Shown one piece after another: positions 11,902 through 21,405 of a stretch of DNA of 64,000 nt. The stretch covers positions 682,001-746,000 of the forward strand of contig NC_009485.1 in the NCBI RefSeq assembly GCF_000015165.1. Direction: 5' to 3'. Every line of letters begins with the position of its first letter. The first letter of the stretch is position 1. The translations under genes were made by a program, and so were the position numbers. The notes beneath the pieces are model-generated. The model did not search any database and was not told the origin of the DNA. It was given only the letters and a program-made list of their open reading frames with translations. The DNA is from Bradyrhizobium sp. BTAi1. GTDB taxonomy: Bacteria > Pseudomonadota > Alphaproteobacteria > Rhizobiales > Xanthobacteraceae.

Positions 11902-12249
11902 GTGGCGGGCTCCTTGCTAACGGGACGACGGAGAGGATGCCGCACACCCGATTACCAACTTGTTTGTGTACGAATGCAAGGGCTATCTCGTTCGTTGCTT
12001 GTTGTTGGTTTTCCGGCAACGAGGACAGGGAACACGGCCGTGGCCGATAGCGGTCGCTGCGACGTGCTCCAGCCCATCGCGGCGATCACCTGTAACGTCG
12101 ATCTGACGATTTTGTTCCGCCGAAACCTCCCTGAAAGGTTCGGGAGGTCGCGGCGCGGAGGCGGTCTGCGGCGGCGGCTTTACCCATTCGCAAGCACCAG
12201 CGTCGCGCCGGAACTTTGGATTCCGCTCGGCCGAGCGGGCTACCGACGC
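11902..12249. other. Gene-free 348-bp stretch upstream of the HWE kinase
   Basis: No supported gene. It must hold the kinase promoter. The only structure seen is an inverted repeat ACCTCCC (12125-12131) / GGGAGGT (12142-12148) with a 10-nt loop; it could be an operator or a weak terminator 100 bp after the cytochrome c gene. There is no T-run beside it. Confidence 0.5.
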
Positions 12250-12558
12250 TTACTGGCCGAGGCTGAGGATGTAGCTCGCGAGATCGGCTGCATCCGCCGC
12301 TGTGAGTGGATTGTTAGCCATGGTGGCGTGAGGCAGGAGAAGGAACTGGACCAGTGTTTCCTTCGTCAGGCCCGGCTTGGTCGCAATCGCCACGAATGGC
12401 CGGGCGCGGCGGAACTTGGGGGTCTCTGTGCCGACGACATGGCACGCGGCGCACCAGCGCTCCGCGAGCTGACGCCCATGATCGGTGTTCTCCGCCCTCC
12501 CGGGAACCGTCGCCATCAGCAGCAGCGCCATGATCGACAACGCGGTGGCTCGACGCAC
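12250..12558 (-). CDS. Small class I cytochrome c
   Basis: About 102 residues: an N-terminal signal peptide ending near VPGRA, one haem-binding CAACH, and a likely axial Met in the HATMANNPLT segment. It should be a soluble periplasmic one-electron carrier. Two GTG starts are possible; the one at 12558 lies 8 bp after AGGAG, while that at 12567 abuts the same site, so 12558 is preferred. It follows the CBS-BON gene after 12 bp and is probably in the same transcript. Redox partner unknown. Confidence 0.85.
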   Translation of the reverse strand: MRRATALSIMALLLMATVPGRAENTDHGRQLAERWCAACHVVGTETPKFRRARPFVAIATKPGLTKETLVQFLLLPHATMANNPLTAADAADLASYILSLGQ

Positions 12559-12570
12559 GGGCGGCACTCC

Positions 12571-13320
12571 TCACAGCGGCTGGTCGTCGTCGGTCGACGG
12601 CTGATCCTGCAGCGAGACGATATCGCCGCCGCCGAACTCCTCCTCCGGCGGCGGGTAGACCCACATATGGTCACGCACGTCGCGGACGCCCTGAACGCTC
12701 TTGGCCGCCACGATCGCGGTTGCCCGCTCCTGGTCGTTGCGCACCGCACCGGTGAGATGCGCGACGCCGTTGCGGACGACGACATTGAAGCGGCAGTGTT
12801 TGCAGGCGGCCTGGTCGAGCGCGTCGAGGATGGCCGTGCGGAGCCCGTCATCGTCGGGGGTGGGGCCCGGCACCGCCGTCGCGAGATCGGCGAGGGTCTG
12901 GACGAAGTCGGTATGAGTGACCATGCCGACCAGTTGCTCGCCGCTGACGACCGGCAGGCGCTTGATGCTGCGCTTCTCCATGATCGCGGCGATCTCGGCG
13001 AGACTCGCATCGGGGCTGACTGTGACCGCAGGCCGGCTCATGATGTCGCCGACGGTGCGGCCATGGGAATGGACGAAATCGGCGCCGATGCGGCCGCGTC
13101 CGACCAGGAGGTCGAGCCAGCGGCCCTGCTTCCGCTCGGTGCCGAGCTCGGCCCGACGGAGGAAGTCGCCATCGGTGACCATGCCGACCAGTCGCCCCGC
13201 GGCATCGACCACCGGCAGTCCGCCGATGTGATTGCGGAGCATGATCCGCGCCGCCTCGGCCACCGGGGTTCCCGGCGTCACGGTGATGACCGATCTCGTC
13301 ATGATCTGATGAGCGCGCAT
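12571..13320 (-). CDS. CBS-pair and BON domain protein
   Basis: A 249-residue cytoplasmic protein. Two CBS domains (about 5-60 and 85-140) each show IMxRxxxTVxPxxxxxEAA followed by GLPVVD / RLPVVS. A BON domain (about 160-225) carries NVVVRNGVAHLTGAV and GVRDVRDHM. The acidic tail is rich in Asp. CBS pairs usually bind adenine nucleotides, so this may be an energy-state sensor; the partner is not visible. ATG 13320 is used because homology starts at MRAHQIMTRSV; an upstream in-frame codon at 13401 lacks support. Confidence 0.88.
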   Translation of the reverse strand: MRAHQIMTRSVITVTPGTPVAEAARIMLRNHIGGLPVVDAAGRLVGMVTDGDFLRRAELGTERKQGRWLDLLVGRGRIGADFVHSHGRTVGDIMSRPAVTVSPDASLAEIAAIMEKRSIKRLPVVSGEQLVGMVTHTDFVQTLADLATAVPGPTPDDDGLRTAILDALDQAACKHCRFNVVVRNGVAHLTGAVRNDQERATAIVAAKSVQGVRDVRDHMWVYPPPEEEFGGGDIVSLQDQPSTDDDQPL

Positions 13321-13417
13321 GTCGTGATCTCGCGAAAAGGGCTGCTGTCGCAATCGCACAAGCATAGCCCCAGGTGTCGCCGCGCGCTTGACCAGGATCA
13401 ACGCCGTCCCGGGTGTC

Positions 13418-14980
13418 CTACACGATCCGCGAAGTCTTGTTGCCCCAATAGCGATCGCGTAGCAGGCGCTTGTACAGCTTGCCGGTCGGCAACCGTGGCA
13501 GTTCCTTCTCGAAATCGATCGAGCGCGGCACCTTCTGGCGCGACAGTGACTGTCGGCAGAATGCGATCAGCTCCTCTTCGAGCTCGGCGCTGGGTGGAAT
13601 GCCGGACATCGGCTGGATCACCGCCTTCACCTCCTCGCCGAGATCCGGATTGGGCACGCCGAACACGGCGGCGTCGGCGACCTTGGGATGGGTGATCAGC
13701 AGGTTCTCGCATTCCTGCGGATAGATGTTCACGCCGCCCGAGATGATCATGAAGGTGGCGCGGTCGGTGAGGTAGAGATAGCCGTCGGCATCGACATAGC
13801 CGACATCGCCGACGGTGCTCATCGTGCCGTCGGCCGAGCGCGCGTCCTTGGTGCGCTCGGGATCGTTGAAGTACTCGAACGGCGAGCCGGTCTTGAACCA
13901 CACCGTGCCGGCGGTGCCGACCGGGCAGGGCTGCATGGCCTCGTCGAGGATGTGCAGGTCGCCGAACAGCACCTTGCCGACGGTACCGCGATGCGCGAGC
14001 CATTGTTCGCTGTCGCAGGCCGTGAAGCCGAGCCCTTCGGTGGCCCCGTAATATTCGTGGATGATCGGTCCCCACCAGCGGATCATGTCCTCCTTGACCT
14101 GCGCCGGGCAGGGCGCGGCGGCATGGATCGCGACCTCGAGCGACGACAGGTCGTAGCGGCTGCGCACCTCCTCCGGCAGCTTCAGCATGCGCGAGAACAT
14201 CGTCGGCACCAGCTGGGTGTGGGTGATGCCCCATTGCTCCACGAGCTGGAGGTAGCGCTCCGGATCGAACGTCTCCATGATGATGGCGGTGCCGCCGCTG
14301 CGGATGGTAAGGTTGACGGCGGCCTGCGGTGCGGAGTGATAGAGCGGCGCCGGCGACAGATAGATCATGCCCTCGCGGTAGCGCCACAGCCTCTCGAGAA
14401 AATCGAAGATCGGCAATTGTTGCACCGGCGGCTGCTCGGGCAACGGCCGGAGAATGCCCTTGGGCCGGCCCGTGGTGCCGGAGGAATACAGCATCGCGGT
14501 GCCGACGCTCTCGTCGGCGATCGGCGTTGCCGGCAGGCCGGCGGTGGCCTCCGCGAGGCCGACGATGCGCTCGCTCGCGCCAAATTCATCCGGATGCCCG
14601 TCGACGACGATGCACAGCTCGATGCCGGGCGCCTCCTGCAGCGCCTCGCGCGCGACGCCGAGCTTGGCGACCGAGGTGATCAGCAGCCGCGACCGGCTGT
14701 TGTTGAGGATGTAGGCCAGCTCGCCAGGGGTGAGGTAGGAGTTGACGCAGGTGAAATACAGCCCAGACCGCTCGCCGGCGCCGCAGGCCTCGAGATAGCG
14801 GTCGTTGTTCTCCATGAAGATCGAATAGTGATCGAGCCGCCGCAGCCCGCGCTGGCGGAACAAATGGGCCAGGCGGTTCGTGCGCGCCTCCAGCTCGCGA
14901 TAGGTCACTGCCTCGCCGGTGGAGGCCATGATGAAGGCGGGCTGCAGCGGGCGCAGCCGGGCGTGCTTGCCGGTGTACAT
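13418..14980 (-). CDS. AMP-dependent acyl-CoA synthetase/ligase
   Basis: A 520-residue ANL-superfamily ligase. The P-loop is LYSSGTTGRPKGI (about 170), followed by YYGATEGLGFT, the acceptor motif STVGDVGYVDADGYLYLTD and the C-terminal Lys in LPTGKLYK. ATG 14980 has an ideal GGGAGGACTC upstream. It is divergent from a branched-chain-type substrate-binding protein, so the two may act on the same imported acid. The sequence resembles bile-acid or aromatic-acid ligases of this superfamily only in a general way. Confidence 0.88.
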   Translation of the reverse strand: MYTGKHARLRPLQPAFIMASTGEAVTYRELEARTNRLAHLFRQRGLRRLDHYSIFMENNDRYLEACGAGERSGLYFTCVNSYLTPGELAYILNNSRSRLLITSVAKLGVAREALQEAPGIELCIVVDGHPDEFGASERIVGLAEATAGLPATPIADESVGTAMLYSSGTTGRPKGILRPLPEQPPVQQLPIFDFLERLWRYREGMIYLSPAPLYHSAPQAAVNLTIRSGGTAIIMETFDPERYLQLVEQWGITHTQLVPTMFSRMLKLPEEVRSRYDLSSLEVAIHAAAPCPAQVKEDMIRWWGPIIHEYYGATEGLGFTACDSEQWLAHRGTVGKVLFGDLHILDEAMQPCPVGTAGTVWFKTGSPFEYFNDPERTKDARSADGTMSTVGDVGYVDADGYLYLTDRATFMIISGGVNIYPQECENLLITHPKVADAAVFGVPNPDLGEEVKAVIQPMSGIPPSAELEEELIAFCRQSLSRQKVPRSIDFEKELPRLPTGKLYKRLLRDRYWGNKTSRIV

Positions 14981-15294
14981 GAGTCCTCCCTGCGAATGTC
15001 TGCCGTTCGGTTTGCAGGAGAGTGCATGAGGGAGAACAGGCGAGCGCACTGGCGGGGACGGGGCAACGCCCGCCTCACGCCCTCAGGCTGTCTCCTGCCG
15101 CATGCACCATCCCGCAGGACGGCCGCTTATTGCTTGGACGTGACTGTAGCGGAGGAGCCGGGAGCCCTCAACACGCCTTTCATTCCATTGGCTGAGGCGG
15201 GAAGGGATGGGCGCAGCCGGGGTTCTGGCATAACATGACGGCGCATTCCAAAACGAATGACTTCTCAAGACCAAAAAACTCCGGGAGAGACGAT
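14981..15294. other. Divergent intergenic region, 314 bp
   Basis: Lies between the ligase and the binding-protein gene and must carry both promoters. Good ribosome sites flank it (GGGAGGACTC for the ligase, GGGAGAG for the binding protein). I see no convincing paired -35/-10 boxes, no large palindrome and no ORF worth calling. Confidence 0.5.
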
Positions 15295-16482
15295 ATGAAA
15301 TCGAGCTTGCTGGCTTTTGCTGCGGTTGGCGCGCTGATGGTGGCGGCGCCGGCCTCGGCCCAGGTCAAGATCGGCATTCTCAACGATCAGTCCGGCGTCT
15401 ACGCCGATTACGGCGGCAAATATTCCGTCGAGGCCGCCAAGATGGCGATCGAGGATTTCGGCGGCGAGGTGCTGGGGCAGAAGGTCGAGCTGGTCACCGC
15501 CGACCACCAGAACAAGCCGGATCTTGCCTCGTCGATCGCGCGGCGCTGGTACGACACCGAGGGGGTCGACATGATCACCGAGCTGACGACCTCCTCGGTC
15601 GCGCTCGCGATCCAGGACCTGTCGAAGGAGAAGAAGAAGATCGACATCGTGGTGGGCGCTGCGACCTCGCGCATCACGGGCGATGCCTGCACGCCCTATG
15701 GCTTCCATTGGGCCTATGACACCCGCGCGCTCGCGGTCGGCACCGGTGGTGCACTGGTCGAATCCGGTGGCGATAGCTGGTTCTTCATGACCGCAGATTA
15801 CGCCTTCGGCTATGCACTGGAAAAGGACACCAGCGACATCGTGACGTCGAAGGGCGGCAAGGTGCTGGGCTCGGTGCGCATCCCGCTGAACTCGTCGGAC
15901 TTCTCGTCCTTCCTGCTGCAGGCGCAGAGCTCGAAGGCCAAGATCATCGGGCTCGCCAATGCCGGCCTCGACACCACCAACTCGATCAAGCAGGCCGCCG
16001 AGTTCGGCATCGTGAAGGGTGGCCAGAAGCTGGCCGGCCTGCTGATGACCTTGTCGGAGGTGCACGGCCTCGGGCTCGAGGCGGCGCAGGGGCTGGTGCT
16101 GACCGAGGGCTTCTATTGGGATCACGACGACAAGGCCCGCGCCTTCAGCGAGCGGTTCATGAAGCGCACCGGCCGGATGCCGAGCATGATCCACGCCGGC
16201 ACCTATTCGGCGACCTTGTCCTATCTGAAGGCCGTGAAGGCTGCGGGCACCAAGGACTCCGACGCGGTGGCTGCAAAGCTGAAAGAACTGCCGGTCGACG
16301 ATGCGTTCGCGCAGGGCAAGGTGCTTGCCAACGGCCGCATGGTCCACGACATGTATCTGTTCGAGGTCAAGAAGCCGTCGGAATCGAAGAAGCCGTGGGA
16401 CTACTACAAGCAGCTCGCCACGGTGCCCGGCGACAAGGCGTTCTTCTCCGCCAAGGACAGCGGCTGCCCGCTGACGAAGTAA
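15295..16482 (+). CDS. Branched-chain amino acid-type ABC substrate-binding protein
   Basis: A 395-residue periplasmic binding protein of the LivK-like family. A signal peptide ends at APASA and the mature start is QVKIGILNDQSGVYADYGG. No permease or ATPase gene is nearby, so it probably serves a distant Liv-type transporter. In Rhizobiales many such orphans bind aromatic or short acyl compounds rather than amino acids, and the divergent acyl-CoA ligase supports that. ATG 15295 follows GGGAGAGACGAT; the open frame upstream of it reads into leader sequence. Confidence 0.9.
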   Translation: MKSSLLAFAAVGALMVAAPASAQVKIGILNDQSGVYADYGGKYSVEAAKMAIEDFGGEVLGQKVELVTADHQNKPDLASSIARRWYDTEGVDMITELTTSSVALAIQDLSKEKKKIDIVVGAATSRITGDACTPYGFHWAYDTRALAVGTGGALVESGGDSWFFMTADYAFGYALEKDTSDIVTSKGGKVLGSVRIPLNSSDFSSFLLQAQSSKAKIIGLANAGLDTTNSIKQAAEFGIVKGGQKLAGLLMTLSEVHGLGLEAAQGLVLTEGFYWDHDDKARAFSERFMKRTGRMPSMIHAGTYSATLSYLKAVKAAGTKDSDAVAAKLKELPVDDAFAQGKVLANGRMVHDMYLFEVKKPSESKKPWDYYKQLATVPGDKAFFSAKDSGCPLTK

Positions 16483-16495
16483 GCCGCCTCGCCCC

Positions 16496-16527
16496 GCTGC
16501 CGTCCCGGCGAATGTCGGGACGGCAGC
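16496..16527. terminator. Bidirectional terminator hairpin
   Basis: GCTGCCGTCCCG (16496-16507) and its exact reverse complement (16516-16527) form a 12-bp stem with an 8-nt loop. It lies 13 bp after the binding-protein stop and 13 bp after the MAPEG stop on the other strand, the right place to end both converging transcripts. There is no long T-run. Confidence 0.72.
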
Positions 16528-16539
16528 CATGTGTGGCAA

Positions 16540-16932
16540 TCAGCCCTGCAGCATCCGCCAGACGATGGCGATCAGCGCGCCCACCAGGAGCGCCAAGGCG
16601 GCGAGCGCCTGCACGCCGAAGCCGGTGCCGCGCTTCTCCGCGGCCTTGGCGTAGGAAGTCATGTACATCGCGCGGCCGACGATCCAGGCCAGGCCGAGCA
16701 GCGCCGCGATCGCGTCGCTGACATAGATCGCGAACAGCCACAGCGCCGGCAGGAAGATCGGCAGCCATTCCAGCGTGTTCATGTGGATGCGGAAGACGCG
16801 CTCGAACTCGGCATTGCCGGTCGTGGCCGGCGCCTTGATGCCGAACTTGCCGCGGGCCTGCCCGACCAGGATCGACATGTAGAAGTACAGCAGCAGCGCG
16901 AGCACGGTGACGATCGCGGTGAAGTGGTACAT
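16540..16932 (-). CDS. MAPEG family membrane protein
   Basis: A 130-residue protein with four predicted membrane helices (starting near residues 5, 55, 75 and 105). The FERVFRIHMNTLEW motif around residue 43-56 is the MAPEG signature (eicosanoid and glutathione metabolism family). Bacterial members are often glutathione transferase-like or of unknown role. It starts 24 bp after the AttH-like gene on the same strand and is likely the last gene of the LolD-FtsX-AttH set. Confidence 0.85.
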   Translation of the reverse strand: MYHFTAIVTVLALLLYFYMSILVGQARGKFGIKAPATTGNAEFERVFRIHMNTLEWLPIFLPALWLFAIYVSDAIAALLGLAWIVGRAMYMTSYAKAAEKRGTGFGVQALAALALLVGALIAIVWRMLQG

Positions 16933-16956
16933 GCTTGTTTCCCCCGTTAAGCCTTC

Positions 16957-18039
16957 TCAATATCCGGTCAGCTCGAGATAGCCCACCCCGCTGTGGCTGC
17001 CCCTGAAGCTGATCGGCCCCTCCCAATACGGAACGCGCGTGCCCATCCAGGCCTTCGGATTGAGCGGGGCGGTGTCGATCGCAATGCCGAGCGCCGCAAT
17101 CTCGACGCGCCAGCCGACCGGCAGTTTGCGCTCGCCGATCGCGACCGTCTCCGTCGACCTCATCGCGATGCCGTCGGGACCGAGCTGACGCGCGGCGCCG
17201 TCGGCGGTGATCCAGGTGCCCGACGTGTAGTCGCCGTTTCCCTGCCGCATCCGGTACAGCATCAACTTCTCGCCGCCCGCAAAATGCAGCGCGAACCAGT
17301 CCCAGCCGCTCTGGTCGGACGCCAACGGCTGGCTGCTCCATTCGCGGTCGAGCCAGGCCATCCCTGTGACCTCGACCGGCGTGTCGTCGAAGATGATGCG
17401 GCCGCGCGCGCGATAGAAGGGTTGGCTGTAATAGTAGGACGCCTGGCCGCGCTCGGATTTGCGGCTGTAGCCGTCGATGCCCTGCAGCACCACCGGACGG
17501 TCCGCCTCCAGATGCAGCGCATAGGAGAAGTCGGCCGCACTCGCCGTCATGTCGAGGGGGGCCAGCGTCTGATCATCAGTTGCGCCGGTGCCGCGCAGCT
17601 GCCAGTCGTCGATCCAGGCCTGGAACGGCTTGCCCTCGACGCCGGCCTGGCCGATGCCGCCGCGCGCGAATTTCTCGGTCGAGCGGTGGCTGTCGGCGCG
17701 CGTCACCGCCGCATGCGCCATCCAGAGCTGCTGATTGTCGAAGCCTTCGGCCTGCGGCCCGGGCCGCGCCGCTGAGCGGAACAGCGTCCATTGCAGGCCG
17801 TAGGCCCTGCCGCCGGCGTCGCTGAGATTGGCGGTGACGTACCACCATTCGATGCGGAAATCGTCATGGGGAGCGTGGTCGGCGGGGAAGCTGAAGGCCT
17901 TGCCCGGCCTGACCGGCGTAAAGCCGTCCGCGCTATCGCTCAGACCCGCAAAGCCCTGTGCCCGCGCAAGGCGCGGCAGCGCCAGCAGGCCGAGCCCGCC
18001 GATCAGGTGGCGTCGCGTCAAGGTGGCTCTAGCGCTCAA
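16957..18039 (-). CDS. AttH/CrtC-type lipocalin-like secreted protein
   Basis: About 360 residues with a twin-arginine signal (TRRHLIGG) and cleavage near RLARAQ. The body has the paired lipocalin-like motifs of the AttH/hydroxyneurosporene synthase family, such as RIEWWYVTANL, MAHAAVT and GMAWLDREWSSQPL. Such genes regularly accompany a LolD-like ATPase and an FtsX-like permease, as here. It probably handles a lipid or other hydrophobic ligand in the periplasm. The start is TTG 18039 with AGGA 9 bp upstream, overlapping the permease stop by 11 bp. Confidence 0.86.
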   Translation of the reverse strand: MSARATLTRRHLIGGLGLLALPRLARAQGFAGLSDSADGFTPVRPGKAFSFPADHAPHDDFRIEWWYVTANLSDAGGRAYGLQWTLFRSAARPGPQAEGFDNQQLWMAHAAVTRADSHRSTEKFARGGIGQAGVEGKPFQAWIDDWQLRGTGATDDQTLAPLDMTASAADFSYALHLEADRPVVLQGIDGYSRKSERGQASYYYSQPFYRARGRIIFDDTPVEVTGMAWLDREWSSQPLASDQSGWDWFALHFAGGEKLMLYRMRQGNGDYTSGTWITADGAARQLGPDGIAMRSTETVAIGERKLPVGWRVEIAALGIAIDTAPLNPKAWMGTRVPYWEGPISFRGSHSGVGYLELTGY

Positions 18040-20491
18040 TGGTGAAGGTCCTGACCAGTTGGGCCGGCTGCATCCGCGCCAGCCGCAGCACCGGCAGCAG
18101 CGAGGCGATCAGAGCCGCGACCAGCGTGACGATCAACAGCCGGATCAGCTGCAGCGGAAACACGTCGAATGGCAGCCGCCAGCCGAACGCCTTCACATTG
18201 ACGATGGCGATCAGGCACCATGCCACCATAAGCCCGAGCGGCAGCGCCAGCAGCGCGGTGAGGCCGGCGAGCGACAGCGTCTTCAGCAGTTCCACCTCGG
18301 CCAGGCGCCGGCGCGTCAGCCCGATCGCCCAGAGCGGCGCGAGCTGTGGCAGCCGCGAGTTGGCGAGGGTCAGCAGGCTGGTCAGCAGCGCGATCGCAGC
18401 GACGCCGAGCGTGAAGGTGTTGAGCGCGCCGGTCACCGCAAAGGTGCGGTTGAAGATCTGCTTCGATTCCTGCTTCACGGTGGCCTGATCGACGACGTTG
18501 CGGCCATCGAGGCCGAACCTGTCGGTCAGCGCCGCGATCAGCCCCGGCACGTCGGCCGGCGCCGCACGCACCGCCATGCGGGTGATCGGCGTCGCCGGGA
18601 AGCGCCGCGTGAGCGCGGCGACGTTCACCGTGACCTGTCCCTTCGGATTGCCATAATCAGCATAGATGCCCGCGACGTTGATGCGCCAATCGCCGGTCGG
18701 CGCGGGAATGTCGATCCAGTCGCCGATCGCGAGATGCAGCCGACGCGCAAGCTGCTCGCTGACGAAGCCGCCGTCGCCGCGCACCAGCTGTTTCCAGGCG
18801 TCGCTGCCGGCCTGCAGCAGCGGCCAATGCTCACGGTAGGTGTCGTGATCGGGCAGGCCGAGCACGTCGATCGGGGCGCCGGCGAGCTGGATCTCGGCGC
18901 GGCCGCCCGGCAGCACCGCCCGCACCTCGGGCCGCGTGCGCAGCCAGGCCTGGATGTCGCGCGCCTGCGCTTCGTCGGCCGCGCTGATATAGACGTCGGC
19001 CGCGAGCCGGCCATCGAGCCAGACCAGGAAGGTGCGGCTGAAGGTCTCCACCATGGTGGCCACGCCGACATTGACGGCGAGCGCCAGCAGCAGCGCCATC
19101 AGCGCCAGCGACAGGCCCGAAATCTGCTGGCGGCTGTCGGCCCAGAACCATTGCGCCAGTGCGGCGCGTGCGCCGCGCTCGCCGAGCCGCAGCACGATCT
19201 CCAGGATCGCCGGCAGCAGCAGAGCGGCGCCGAGCATCAGCGCCGCGAGCACGCCGAAGCCGGCCAGCAATGACTGACCGAGCCACAGCAGCAGGCCGGC
19301 AGCCACGAAGAAGGCGAGCGCCGCGGCGCTCTGCAGCTTGAGCCAGCGCCGCTGCGCCTCCTGCCAGGCATAGGGTTGCGCGGTCGACAGGATCGGCAGC
19401 CGCATCGCCTTGATCAGGCTTGTCGTTGCGGCGGCGAGCGCGCCGACGACGCTGATCGCGAGGCCGGCCACCCACCATTCCGGCCGCAAGCTGAGTTCGC
19501 CGGGCACCTGCGCGCCATAGAGACCGCGCAGCGACGCGGCGACATTCGGCAGCAGCGCCGCGGCGATGATGTAGCCGCACACCAGGCCGACAAGACCTGC
19601 GACGAGCGCGAAGGCGACGAGCTCGCCGATCAGCACGCTGTTGAGCTGCCGGGCCGAGACGCCGCAGGCGCGCAAGGTGCGCAGCACCGGCAGCCGCTGC
19701 TCGAAGGCGAGGCCGATCGCGGAGTTGACGATGAAGAGACCGACCACGAAGGACAGCAGCCCGAAGGCGGTGAGGTTGAGGTGGAAGCTGTCGGTCAGCC
19801 GTTCCAGATCGGTCTCGGCCTCGGGCTGCACCAGTTGCAGCCGGCCGCCTGCGAAGCTCTTCAGCGGCTCCCGCTTGCCCGGTGTTTGACCGACGAGGAG
19901 CCGGGAGATCTGGCCCTGTTTGCCGAGCAGCCGCTGCGCGTCGCCGATGTCGACGACGAGCACGCCGGGCGCGAGCTGCTGCTGCGCCATCAGCGGCGGC
20001 AGCAGGGCGTCGTTGCTCAGCCGCGGCGCCGTGCCCTCCTTCAGTCCGAGATCCGCCAGCGTCTCCGGCGAGATCAGGGTGCGATGCGGCGGCGTCAGAA
20101 ACGCCTCGAGCTCGCTGCGTCCGACCCTCGGCGCGGCGCCGACCTCGCGGGGAATGCTGAACGGCTCGATCCCGAGCAATCGGATGGAATGTCCATCGAG
20201 CTGCACGCGGCCTTCGACGACCGGCGACACCGGCCAGCCGGCGCGGCGCAACTCGGCGAACACGCTCTGCGGCAGCATCTTGCCGTCGCTTGCGACCAGC
20301 ATCGGCGTGCGCGCGCCGCCGAAGATCGCTGCCGCCCGGTCATAGGAATTGCGCGCCTGCTGGTTCAACGCCTGCACACCGCTCCACAGCGCCGTCGCCG
20401 AGATTAATCCGATCAGCAGCGTCGCGAGCTGCATTGGATGCCGGCGCCAATGACTGAGCAGCACGGCAAGAATCCACAATGCGCGTCTCAT
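18029..20491 (-). CDS. FtsX-like ABC transporter permease
   Basis: An 820-residue permease with an N-terminal membrane anchor followed by a periplasmic domain, a first FtsX core (helices from about 235), a second periplasmic domain (about 490-690) and a second core ending in MQPAQLVRTF. This two-core layout fits permeases that extract lipids or expel hydrophobic compounds rather than import solutes. Its ATG overlaps the stop of the ATPase gene as ATGA, so the two are coupled. The AttH-like partner follows with an 11-bp overlap. Confidence 0.88.
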   Translation of the reverse strand: MRRALWILAVLLSHWRRHPMQLATLLIGLISATALWSGVQALNQQARNSYDRAAAIFGGARTPMLVASDGKMLPQSVFAELRRAGWPVSPVVEGRVQLDGHSIRLLGIEPFSIPREVGAAPRVGRSELEAFLTPPHRTLISPETLADLGLKEGTAPRLSNDALLPPLMAQQQLAPGVLVVDIGDAQRLLGKQGQISRLLVGQTPGKREPLKSFAGGRLQLVQPEAETDLERLTDSFHLNLTAFGLLSFVVGLFIVNSAIGLAFEQRLPVLRTLRACGVSARQLNSVLIGELVAFALVAGLVGLVCGYIIAAALLPNVAASLRGLYGAQVPGELSLRPEWWVAGLAISVVGALAAATTSLIKAMRLPILSTAQPYAWQEAQRRWLKLQSAAALAFFVAAGLLLWLGQSLLAGFGVLAALMLGAALLLPAILEIVLRLGERGARAALAQWFWADSRQQISGLSLALMALLLALAVNVGVATMVETFSRTFLVWLDGRLAADVYISAADEAQARDIQAWLRTRPEVRAVLPGGRAEIQLAGAPIDVLGLPDHDTYREHWPLLQAGSDAWKQLVRGDGGFVSEQLARRLHLAIGDWIDIPAPTGDWRINVAGIYADYGNPKGQVTVNVAALTRRFPATPITRMAVRAAPADVPGLIAALTDRFGLDGRNVVDQATVKQESKQIFNRTFAVTGALNTFTLGVAAIALLTSLLTLANSRLPQLAPLWAIGLTRRRLAEVELLKTLSLAGLTALLALPLGLMVAWCLIAIVNVKAFGWRLPFDVFPLQLIRLLIVTLVAALIASLLPVLRLARMQPAQLVRTFTIER

Positions 20492-21141
20492 GCGACGCGT
20501 CCGGCATGCAGGTGAACCTGGCGGTCGAGCATCGCCGCCAGCCGTGCGCTATGCGTCACCATCAGGAAGCCGCAGCCGGTGCGCGCGACGAGGTCGCGCG
20601 TCAGCGCCATCACCTCGTCGGCGGTGTCCTCGTCGAGATTGCCGGTCGGCTCATCCGCGAGCAGCAGGCTGGGCCTGACCGCCAGCGCGCGGCCGATCGC
20701 GACGCGCTGCTGCTGGCCGCCCGACAATTGCTCCGGATAACGCTTGAGCAATGGCTTGAGCCCGAGCCGCTCGACCAGCTCGGTGTGCCAGGCGGGATCG
20801 TGGCGTCCGGCGAGCCGGGCCTGAAAGTTGAGATTGTCTGCCACCGACAGGCTCGGCACCAGATTGAACTGCTGGAACACGAGGCCGAGCCGTTCGCGTC
20901 GGATCGCTGCGCGCGCCGCGTCGTCCAGCGTGCCGATCGAGGCGCCTTCGAGCAGGATGTCGCCGCCATCGGCGGCGTCGAGCCCGGCGATCAGATGCAG
21001 CAGCGTGCTCTTGCCGGAGCCGGATTCCCCCGTCAGCGCCACGCGCTCGCCCGCGGCGACCGTGAGGTCGACGCCGCGCAGGACTTTGACCGGCTCGCCG
21101 CCGGATCGATAGGACTTGGTAAGATGACGGATGTTGAGCAC
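20488..21141 (-). CDS. LolD-like ABC transporter ATP-binding protein
   Basis: A 217-residue ATPase. Walker A GESGSGKST, Q-loop FQQFNLVPSLSV, signature LSGGQQQRVAIGRAL, Walker B LLLADEPTGNLD and the switch His in MVTHSARL are all intact. It powers the adjacent FtsX-like permease. The frame extends upstream to a TTG at 21177, but GTG 21141 gives the normal family start (LNIRHLTKSY) and has AGG at a good distance, so it is chosen. Confidence 0.9.
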   Translation of the reverse strand: MLNIRHLTKSYRSGGEPVKVLRGVDLTVAAGERVALTGESGSGKSTLLHLIAGLDAADGGDILLEGASIGTLDDAARAAIRRERLGLVFQQFNLVPSLSVADNLNFQARLAGRHDPAWHTELVERLGLKPLLKRYPEQLSGGQQQRVAIGRALAVRPSLLLADEPTGNLDEDTADEVMALTRDLVARTGCGFLMVTHSARLAAMLDRQVHLHAGRVA

Positions 21142-21308
21142 GAGCCTGATCGCGGTTGTTGCGTCACAACATAACAAGGGCCAACGCGAACATCATCCGC
21201 TCGTTCTTGGCAACGCCCATGATGTGATGGCAGCTCGCTCGTGACCAGGTTGCGCAAGTTCCCCTGCGCAGCCCCAGAGGGATGATTCTTGCGTTGCAGC
21301 AACAACTT

Positions 21309-21320
21309 AGCTCGCGAGCT
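21309..21320. promoter_or_regulatory. 12-bp perfect palindrome in a divergent promoter region
   Basis: AGCTCGCGAGCT is a perfect dyad lying 97 bp before the MFS start, between divergent genes. It is a candidate operator for either promoter; the bound protein is unknown. Confidence 0.35.
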
Positions 21321-21405
21321 GGTTGCTTGTGGCGCCGCTTCGTGGGTAGCATCGGCAAAACGCCCGAACAACAGGGGCGGATCATAACAATGACGGGGAA
21401 GAAAC

